Both the position numbers and the translations under genes were made by a program. Of a stretch of DNA of 38,840 bases, positions 30,777-38,840 are shown in pieces. The DNA lies in the NCBI GenBank assembly GCA_015680685.1, contig MNCI01025384.1, positions 369,219 to 408,058 on the forward strand, written 5' to 3'. The first letter of the stretch is position 1, and every line of letters begins with the position of its first letter. The DNA comes from Gnetum montanum. Taxonomy: Eukaryota > Streptophyta > Gnetopsida > Gnetales > Gnetaceae. Below the pieces are notes generated by a model. That model worked only from the letters and a program-made list of their open reading frames with translations, searched no databases and was not told the origin of the DNA.

Positions 30777-32665
30777 CAAGGTGGTGGAGGCTCTTGAGGC
30801 TTTGAAGGACCTTCTCCTACTTCAAGTACATGCGGTGGTTGAGGTGGTTGTTGTGGTTGTCCACTAATAGCTACAACTTCTATTAAAAGATAGAAGACAT
30901 CCAAAAATTCCTTCATCTTCCCCTCCTTACTTCAGGCATCATTCATGGTCCATGCTACATCACCAATATGGGCTAGAATGGGAATATCCCACGGATAAGA
31001 CATTGTAGGGAATAGCTCCTTCAAATTCATGAACCAGGTAGTGACTTGTTTGTGTTTAATGTTGAATGCTTTGAGTGCATTTTCCAACTTCTAATAATTA
31101 TTCATCATTTTTACTAGGTTCTTAGTAGTTGATCTTTGATTGGTAAACTTTGCCTTGAGAACCTCGAGTTTCACATTTGTAATCTCAAGCTTTTGCTTAG
31201 TCTCTTTATGGTGCTTAACTCTACCTTGTACAACAAGTACAAGCTAGCCAATTACTTGTCAAATTCAAACCATGTTCTTTTGGTACTTAGCATTGCTAGG
31301 TTTGCATAGTGGAGATTGGCAGGCTCCATGTATTTAGTCATCTCCTCAATTTGCAGCTCCTTCATGTGGATTTTTTCCTTATTGTATGCATTCAGCCCAT
31401 CAAAGATAGGCTACCAAACATCACCTCCTTGTTGGAGCAGTTGGAGGACCTCATTTACTTTTACCTTCACCAATTTGATGTGCTTTTCATTAAATTAATT
31501 TTGTAGACCAACCTAATCTCTGTAATGGTTCTTAACCCTTTGAAACTTAAGGGCCTCATTCTTCTAGGTAGTTATTTCTATTACAGATTTTTAGCAAAGG
31601 GCATAGACTTCCTTCATAAAGAGGTTTTTATTTTCTACTACTAGTCTCCTAAATTCTACATTCACCCTAGCTATTAATCAATAAAATCTACCATTTTCTA
31701 CTTCTTCACATCAACATTCCATAGGTAATGATTCTCTATAGTTAAGATCTCATTCTCATAGTGTTTTTGGATCAAATCCTTCTAAATGTTATGCATTGTG
31801 ACATTGGCTAAGGACTAGTCAAAGATTGCCATCTCCTTGGCATACTCAAACTCTTTGAGTCTTTTCTAAAAATTTTGAAAAGATTCATCTCTTATGATTG
31901 CTTGGTTGAAAAACATAAGATCATCCAAGCAAGCTCTTAGATCAGTAACTTCTACAACCAAGTATTGGTTTTTAGCCTTGGCTATTTCAAGAGACCTCTC
32001 CATTATGATGCATTTCCCCTTGCTTTGAGTATCTTTGAATAAGTTGTAGTGATGGTATTTGAAAGATCAAAGACATCTAAAATTAGTTGCTCAGTTCTCA
32101 CCAGTTGCTCTAGCAATTCCTCATGCTAGGCTATGCTTAATTGACCATTGAGAGTTCTTGTAGATGTTTGCACATCTTTGAGTATAGAAATGTCTGGTGC
32201 AAATTTTGTAAGTGCTTTAAGTGCTTCAGCCACCTTGTCAATAATCACTTTGGATACCATCTCCTATCCATGGTGCTACATCACAACGACAATTGCCCCA
32301 TCACCCTCCTCCAAATGTATGAAAAAAATAATGCCATTCCCAAAGATGTTTGAGAATTACTACTATTGTGAGAGGGATACCATTACCTCTTAGGCACTTA
32401 GATTCAACCTTTTGGGCACCTTCATTCATTGGACTAAGAAACTTGGTGCCCCACCTATCTAACTAATGCTTTAAGTCACTTCATTGAGGTGGCTCATCAT
32501 TGGTCTATACATGGATGGATCACCACCACTCATTCCTACTTGCTATTGCAAGAGCTGCTCTTGAAGTTTGTGCATGCACTCAATTACAGCATAGGTCTCT
32601 GACATTTTTTCATGAGTGGGTGATGGAGGTGATGGCTACTGCTCCTTCTTGAATTTGGAAAGAAC
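30777..32665 (-). pseudogene. Accessory ORF of copy d, C-terminal part
   Basis: The minus frame ends at 30777-30779 after PQEPPPPWTV, the Pro-rich tail seen in copies a and b. The helical region aligns with 7907 to about 9840 of copy b along its length. The reading is broken by stops. It is separated from its N-terminal part (33627-34552) by an inserted solo LTR. The sequence between the stop and the LTR (30552-30776) is non-coding. Confidence 0.65.
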
Positions 32666-33626
32666 CTTGTTGATGAGTAGTCAGGTACCTAGTGCAACCA
32701 TACACAAAGCATTCACATGCAATCCAATCGAATTCTACAGACTTTATAGTTTCTGGTACGCTAGTCTTATAGGAAGTGAACCTTGCCCTAAAGGTCATTT
32801 GTTGTCTTCTCAATTACACCTGTGATATGCAAAGGTATGGTTAAGTGTAATCGAGGCATATGCTTTTCATTATTTTATGTTTTATGTTCTTTGGTGCTTA
32901 GAGTAGAGATATGGGATAATTTAATAACTAATGTAATTTAACCACTTAACTAGTCTCTAACTAATCCTAACATAAGAATATAGTCCCACTTTCCATACAT
33001 GTCTTGAACCCATGTATCCACTACTAAGTTACCAAGCGCTATGCTATTGGGCACACTAAGCAATAACACTACTGTGATTACCAAGCGAATACGTGTTTAG
33101 ACTTGAAGCGGTCATACTTATGTACTTAATCTATTTAGCTTAATTAATTAACTAATGGCTTAAAGTCTAATTTATCTTAATTAATTACATATTTCATGAA
33201 GACAATAAATGCATAAATAAATCATTAATTTATTATAAGTTTTATAAGGTTTGATCAAAAGGCTTATCTTTATCGTTGTACACATCAGTGTGGTTTAGGT
33301 ACAATAGTGCTTGAATAAAGATCCATACACTTTTTGAATTCTACTACAAGCACTCAGAGAAATATTCTAACCTTAAAATGGACAAACTACAAGGGGTCTA
33401 CTACTACTGTGACTTGAATGTCTCATAATCATGGCTATGAGCTCGTATTTATAATTTTTGCTATAGGACTATGTCGATGGGGCCTCATAGATGTAGCAAA
33501 CACTACGTCAACATGACCCCATAAATGGGGCAACACCACATAAATAGGTCCCCATAGACAAGGGCTCATCAATGAGGCTACATCAATGGAGTCCATCAAT
33601 GTGACACTTTAATGTTCATCACTTGT
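32666..33626 (-). mobile_element. Solo LTR with a 5-bp target-site duplication
   Basis: A complete LTR of 951 bp (32671-33621; TGATGAGT at one end, TTCATCA at the other) is flanked by identical CTTGT at 32666-32670 and 33622-33626. No internal element sequence is attached. The accessory ORF of copy d continues on both sides. TATA (minus TATAAATA) is at 33446-33453. U3 has GATGGGGCCTCAT-type repeats between 33475 and 33610. A solo LTR arises by recombination between the two LTRs of a full insertion. Confidence 0.9.
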
Positions 33627-34552
33627 CCTTCATCATTTCTACCCAAGAGATGGTTGGAGCTCATCGACAACATCATTTTTGTAATAGATTATGCCTCCTC
33701 TTTTGCATAATTTTCTGATGAGGCATGTAAAAGGGAGTGCCTTCCTTCCACATTCATTTTCCTTGAAGTGCTTCTCTATCTCAAGATAGATCAGCTATGG
33801 AAGATTGACCAAGAATTTATCACTTAGATTCGCACACGCATGGACCAAGAAAGTTGTGATTTTACTTGGCCTTACGGTTGGATTGAGATGAAAGGTTGCA
33901 ATCTTGAAGTATGCATGTCCTTCTATGGTGAGTGCACCAAACTCCATATGGTCTACTCCATAACACCACTACATCCATTCTTTCTTGATGTCTTGATCTA
34001 CCTACATTGGAATCTCTTCAAGATTATCCCTAGTCTTTGGTAACCCAAGGGCCTAAGAAATTTCTTTTACTAAGTAGGACACTAAAATGTCCTTGATTTT
34101 GATCATTGAACTAGCCTATTAATTTCTCTAGAAAATATATGTCTCTCCCATGTACCATTCCTTACTAGAAGTGATTATGGACCATATGGGAGAGTTCTAC
34201 AATTTGGCTTTCACTTCTAGAGGAGAAAAATCTAAGAAGGATCCAAAGTTTAATTCTTGAAGCATAGATCCCTGGACCTCATTAGATGTAATCTACTTGA
34301 GGTAGACCTCCATCAAGGTGACCTCAAGATTCGATCTAGGTTCTAGTGCCTCATCTTGGTGAGACTATTTAGTCACAGCCACTTCATGAATCTATCAAAT
34401 AGATTTCACTTTGGGCTCCTCCTGAAGAGATCTCATTGCATGGGTTTCAACTCCTTACTTCTAAGGCTATTCTTGGCCCCTTTCAGTTTGTGGTCTTTTT
34501 CCCTTAGTTAAGACGGTCCTCCTTCCTGCACATGCTTTCCCTTAGATGTCAT
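33627..34552 (-). pseudogene. Accessory ORF of copy d, N-terminal part
   Basis: Starts at minus ATG 34552-34550 (MTSKGKHVQEGG) after TGTGACCAAAA. The region around 33700-34000 aligns with 9900-10170 of copy b. It runs directly up to the solo LTR TSD. Stops interrupt the frame. Confidence 0.6.
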
Positions 34553-36650
34553 TTTTGGTCACAACATAACCAAGGATTAGCATATACTGTATAACTTGTA
34601 ACATTTAAGTACCTTATCTCATTGAGTAGTTACACTTAGGCTAAGTTATGATCATGGTGGATTGATTATTTTATTATTATTTTAATATTATTTCATTTAT
34701 AATGTTCACGACATTTGTTGCAAGTGTTTAACTATCATAAATTGATGTTTGAATGTTAGTTTTTAAGTTAAACCTTAGTGGGAGTTAGAAAAATTTTTCA
34801 TCAAAAACCTTAGGTTTATGGCCCCCATGACAAAGAGCTTATCTTTACTAGGTACAAGACTAAAGAATGAAGTTAATCAAACAAACTATTAGAATGTTAT
34901 GGCTCTTGGAAGGTTTAGTCTTTGAGAAGTTCAAAATCTCCCCCCTCATTTGAGCACAAATGTGAAAAATTACTGAGTGTTCACACGTATTTATAGATTT
35001 TTTAATATTTCATCAATGGGATCCCATTAACAATGTCTCGGATACATGGTTAGCCCTATAAACGGGGTCCCATCAATGGAGCCTAGGAAGAAAATTTTTC
35101 ACTTTGGAAATTTTGAAAAATACGAGTTTAAGCATTAAATTGGGATTCTTAGAGAGCCAGAAAAGCTGCGAACATGATAAAACACTTGAAGAGGGCTTGA
35201 TTATTCACAAAATTGGAGTTTTGTCTTGGAGAATGAAGTTTATGTTAGAGAAATGCCATAAAGGAGTGCACAATTGGATGCAACGAATGGGGAATATGGA
35301 ATGATTTGATTGTGAAAATATGTAAGGATAAGGAAATTAACTAATTAAACTAATGGAAATACAAGTGGATCCTTCTCATATTAGGCTCATGTCATTTTTG
35401 CCCTTGCATATCCTCAAACCAAGGAGATTGTGGGCCCTGTAGTTGATTAATAGTTATGGAAAGTTAAGGACATAATCTAGAAGAATCTACCTAACAATTT
35501 CAACACATCAAACTAAGACATTAAACAAAACATGGAAGATGATAGTGAGATGAAAAATAAAAAGTACTAGTTGGTGATGAGAAGAGTGGCATGAAGTTCT
35601 AAATCATGGTCACATGAAGTCCCTTGTGAATTTGATGGTTAAATGACCTAATAAAGTCCATCCTTAGTCCAAATCAAAACCAACCACTTTTAATGACTTT
35701 ACATCAATACTCTAAGATTAGTCCACCTCCATGAGACATAAGAATGCTCCCATAGATCAATCATCATTCCTTATTAAGAAGATAAGTGACACAAGAAGTG
35801 AGAAAGGGCCTTAGTTATAAGGAACCTTCAAGCATGGGTAACATGTCATTGTATTTCCATAATTAGTGCTTGTAGCTTGTTATTTTGTATAAGGGGAGTG
35901 CCTTGAATTCCCATATTTTTTTTAATTTTATGTTTTTATGGATTTTTGGATGGGAACCACACCATGCAAAGACTTTGACTTCCTGTTATTGGTCAACAAC
36001 GGAATGGTAAAAAATCCATGAAAACACTCATGCACTCAAGAGAGTAGAAAAGTATAAAGAGGATTGAGTCCCCTTGAAGTTACATCCTTATTAACCCTTT
36101 TAATCTTCTCCAAGTTTGGAAACTACCAAGGTCACAAGTTCGTTAAAGTTTCATTAAGGAAAGGAACCTCATATTTCCAAAACTAGGCATACCATAGAGT
36201 TCTATGGATGGGTGGATGACGTGGACTCACTACCTCTTCCATGAAAAAGAAATCATGTCATAGTTACTAATACCAAAAGTTGAATATAGAATATAGACAT
36301 TGGAAATAAAATAATATTAATTATAAACCACCATTAGGAAAGAACTACAAAATCACTGTGTCCTGTTGCCAAGAAAGAAGAAGAAAAAAAATTAGAAAAA
36401 CATCAGAAAATCAAACCAAAATAAAGTAAAATATAAAATAATTTATAAAATATCCAAGAAACATAAAATGTACTAAAGACAATGTAAAACAAAAAATGGT
36501 GAAAAACAATATAGTGTAAAAAAAAGGTGCAAAAACAAAGAAAGAATAAAACAAAAGGAAGTGGAAAAGCACTTAATAATTCGTAGTTCAAGATGGGGAA
36601 TCTCCCCCATGACTAAGTTCATGGTTGGGATGAGAACTAATAAGTGAGCT
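34553..36650 (-). other. Non-coding spacer of copy d
   Basis: Landmarks match the other copies: 35825-35847 (minus CATGTTACCCATGCTTGAAG), 35362-35393 (minus, contains GGATCCACTTG), a TATA-like box at 34988-34995, and minus AAAG|ATAAGC at the donor position (34842). No coding frame; the open frames here are low-complexity (for example the Phe-rich frame at 36403-36591). Confidence 0.7.
34988..34995 (-). promoter_or_regulatory. TATA-like box upstream of the copy d accessory ORF
   Basis: Minus TATAAATA is 436 bp before the accessory ATG. Upstream on the minus strand are CCATTGATGGGACCC and CCCATTGATGA elements like those in U3. Confidence 0.45.
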
Positions 36651-37975
36651 GGGTGACTCCATGCATTTTCTGAGCCACTAGGTATTTGTTAGTTTAGTGG
36701 CTACTTTATAGGCCCAGTTCAATACACACTCTTGTTCCTTATGTTTGCTATGGGTTGGTGTATGAATCAAGTGACTACTTTGAACCTTCAACTCATAGTT
36801 GCATCCTTTGTTATTACGAGTAATGCATGGAATGTTCTTTTTCTCCTCAATGATAGGTTTATCTTTCACATTTTGTGTTGGAGTGGTGACAATTACTAGC
36901 CATTGTGTAGGATTGGGAGACATTGCCTTTATAAGGAAGGATGCTTCACTAGATTGGTCTTGTGTAGGTTTTGATAAGCTAGTATATCTATGCATCTTAT
37001 TCACATGAGTGGGAACCATCCTAAAGAAGGGATGTTTCCTATATTTTTGCGGAGATCTACTAACATAAGCATTTCTATGTATGTTCACAGCAAAAGTGAC
37101 ATTCTTTCATTGATGTTGTGATGCCAAACCTTCTTATGTTATTAGTGGTGATATATGATGGAGGGAAGTATGAGAATATTGAGGATATGATGAAGGATTA
37201 GAGGTGTGAGGTGGTGATCTTTCAAAAGATGTTGTACGATGATGATATTTGGGAGAGCGGTAGTAGTGATTTGTGGTAGAGGAAGTAGAACTAGTTGGAG
37301 AAATAGGTTGTTGAACATAATATCTGTACTGGTCTGGTTGGCAATGAGGGTAGTGTTGGTTTGATGATGGCCTCCCCATGACTATGGTGGTGATCTTTCA
37401 AAAGATGTTGTAGGATGATGATATTTGGGAGAGCGGTAGTAGTGATTTGTGGTAGAGGAAGTAGAACTAGTTGGGGAAATAGGTTTTTGAACATAATATC
37501 TATATTGGTCTGGTTGGCAATGAGGGTAGTGTTGGTTTGATGATGGCCTCCCCCATGACTATGGATTTTGCCACTATGGTTGATAGTACCTTTGAAGCTA
37601 ATAAGAAGTCCCACTTGGATAGTAAGGTAATTTCCTAAGCATTTTCTTTTGTACAAACTTAGGATTCAAAGAAAAAGCTCATGTAGATGTAATATGATTG
37701 GGCAATAGCCCTTTGGATAGTCATATAGGCAGATGTCACATCCATCATCCCCTTTTGTAGCTGAGCTTATAACCTCTTCTTCTACAATTATTTTTCCTTT
37801 TTGCATATAAGTGTTCCTAGTTGTTTCTTGGTTCTTTTTCCTCTTCTTATTTTGATCGCTTGATTCTTTTTGTGCTATTCTATCCTCTATAATTTTTATG
37901 TAAGTTGTAACTTTCTCATTAATTAACTCCCACATCTTATTACTTAAATCCCACATATTAATATCCCACATATCT
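36651..37975 (-). pseudogene. gag tail and protease-linker remnant of copy d
   Basis: The minus frame 37971-37666 contains NEKVTTYIKIIEDRIAQK, a Lys-rich helix, and GCDICLYDYPKGYC. The last aligns with KCDICNT of copy b and keeps only one Cys pair of a knuckle. A Pro/Ser/Tyr-rich segment follows (37660-37130) and contains a 176-bp tandem duplication. The frame 37088-36678 ends with EEKKNIPCITRNNKGCN, matching the post-protease CIPCIMYSNNGCNC of copy b. A recognisable protease active site is absent. Beyond about 36650 the spacer begins, so the rest of pol was deleted. Confidence 0.6.
37210..37562. repeat. Recent 176-bp tandem duplication in the copy d Pro-rich segment
   Basis: 37210-37385 and 37386-37562 are nearly identical, with about five substitutions and one extra C in a C-run by eye. 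Copy b lacks the duplication. The unequal lengths (176 and 177) shift the reading frame between copies, which is why the Pro-rich segment appears in two overlapping frames. Confidence 0.9.
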
Positions 37976-38840
37976 TATTAGTTAATTAACTTAAAAGACA
38001 GTAGGATCAAGCGTTTGGACATAAATAATATCCTACGTTTTGAAGGGGGATACAACGCTAATCCTCAACATCATTTATAGGCATTCCATGATGCCTGTGC
38101 CTTGCAAAATATAGATAATGAGTGGCAGAAGCTGAAGTTGTTTCCAAGGACACTCATCAAAGAAGCAGAGAGCTAGTACCGGTCCTTAGAACTGGAAACC
38201 ATCAGGAGGTGGAGTACGATGCTTGAACTGTTCAATAACAAATATCAAACGTACTCCAAAGTGTCCAATTTGCATAAGTAGATCCAAGGTTGGAAACAAG
38301 GTGCTTATCAACCCTTGGATTTTGTGATGGCCCGTTACTATACACTACTACATCATTTCCTAGGCCATGGGTACACTAAACGGGATCAACTTCGCCACAT
38401 CGTGGATGGGCTAAGGAATGAAACGAGAAGAACTCTTGGGACTTACGCCCAAGGGAGACTTTCCCAACTAAGAGCCCATGAAGTTGAAAGTTTTTTGGAA
38501 CAATTAGTGCAAGAAGAGGGTGAGCTACGTAAGAGGGAAAGTGCGGAAGAATACAACTGCGACCCCTCCCTTTGCAAAAAGGGAGTGAAATTCTGTGATG
38601 AGGAGGATGAGTCACCACTCGAAGAGTTGATGAATCGGAAAACCTTACCAATCCAAAATTTAACAACTGAGGTATCGGCTAAGGTAGACCAAATGTGAGA
38701 TTTCTTAGACTCAAGAATAGAAACAATTTTAAGAATTGTAGAAGAGTCTAAGGTAGTGACCAAGCGGAGAAACTTAAGCCCTGCACATAACAAGGGTAAG
38801 GGGAAAATTCCTATCTTCGATGAGGCTATGAATTTTGATT
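37976..38840 (+). pseudogene. gag: gag of copy e (young-looking), running off the window
   Basis: A plus frame from about 37985 reads LDINNILRFEGGYNANPQ, then LKLFPRTLIKEAES and LELETIRRWSTMLELFNNKY. The last is the Gag 'W-x-SL-x-x-x-SI-x-x-W-x-x-x-x-x-x-F' core. It continues open from 38315 to 38698 (LGHGYTKRDQLRHIVDGLRN, then a Glu-rich helix). In-frame stops occur near 38070, 38176 and 38279 and a TGA at 38696. Homology continues to the window end (IVEESKVVTKRRN). CpG is frequent, unlike the aligned copy b gag, so it is younger. No LTR or PBS precedes it; it is fused head to head with copy d. Confidence 0.75.

Larger units (their letters stand above)
29679..37975 (-). mobile_element. Copy d: Athila-like element, minus strand, most of pol deleted
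   Basis: In minus order it holds the gag tail and protease linker (37975 to about 36650), a spacer (about 36650-34553), an accessory ORF split by a solo LTR, the PPT and the 3' LTR (30541-29679). RT, RNase H and integrase, about 3 kb in copy b, are absent at about 36650. The 5' part ends at an opposite-strand junction with copy e. Confidence 0.75.

Noticed and set aside
36403-36591. Phe-rich minus-strand frame resembling a membrane protein
   Set aside because: It arises from an A-rich tract in the copy d spacer; no homologous frame exists in the other spacers.
38376-38793. Minus-strand frames at 38376-38666 and 38443-38793
   Set aside because: They are antisense to the copy e gag frame, which aligns with copy b gag.
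1-38840. tRNA, rRNA or single-copy host genes
   Set aside because: I saw no cloverleaf, rRNA motif or intact exon-intron gene; everything recognisable is retrotransposon-derived. A short non-coding RNA cannot be excluded by eye.

Overview
The window looks like nuclear DNA of a seed plant with a large, repeat-rich genome. I see no intact host gene. Almost every base can be assigned to decayed Ty3/gypsy-type LTR retrotransposons, nested in and truncated against one another. The plant call rests on the pol lineage (Athila-like), the two primer-binding-site classes, CpG depletion, and stop codons that mostly replace Gln and Trp codons (CAG, CAA, TGG), as expected from long-term cytosine methylation. 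The longest open frames are only about 60-136 codons.

Two families are present. The 'host' family has an initiator-Met PBS, a gag, a retropepsin-like piece and a pol tail. It is broken into 4490-6678 and 28627-29678 on the plus strand. The invading Athila-like family, copies a to e, has LTRs of about 0.83-0.98 kb that begin TGATGA and end TCATCA. Its PBS is of tRNA-Asp type. Its order is gag - protease - RT - RNase H - integrase - a spacer of about 2 kb - a long accessory ORF (about 2.8 kb) - polypurine tract - LTR, about 13 kb in all.

Layout: 1-430, minus-strand LTR cut by the window edge; 431-4489, copy a (plus), the 3' end of an element with spacer, shortened accessory ORF and 3' LTR; 4490-6678, host gag and protease; 6679-about 19697, copy b (minus), the most complete element; about 19698-28626, copy c (plus), lacking 5' LTR, gag and protease; 28627-29678, host RT/RNase H/integrase tail; 29679-about 37975, copy d (minus), with most of pol deleted and a solo LTR (32671-33621, 5-bp TSD) inside its accessory ORF; about 37976-38840, copy e (plus), a younger-looking gag running off the window.

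The most interesting signal is the accessory module shared by copies a-d. It encodes a protein of about 930-950 residues with an N-terminal globular region, a very long predicted coiled coil and a Pro-rich C-terminus. It lies downstream of a non-coding spacer that carries a TATA-like box 436-496 bp before the accessory ATG, flanked in copies b-d by short repeats like those of the LTR U3, and traces of a leader intron of about 300 nt ending at the ATG. This suggests the accessory gene once had its own transcription unit inside the retrotransposon. All statements on sequence similarity are by-eye comparisons within the window and general family knowledge; no database search was run.
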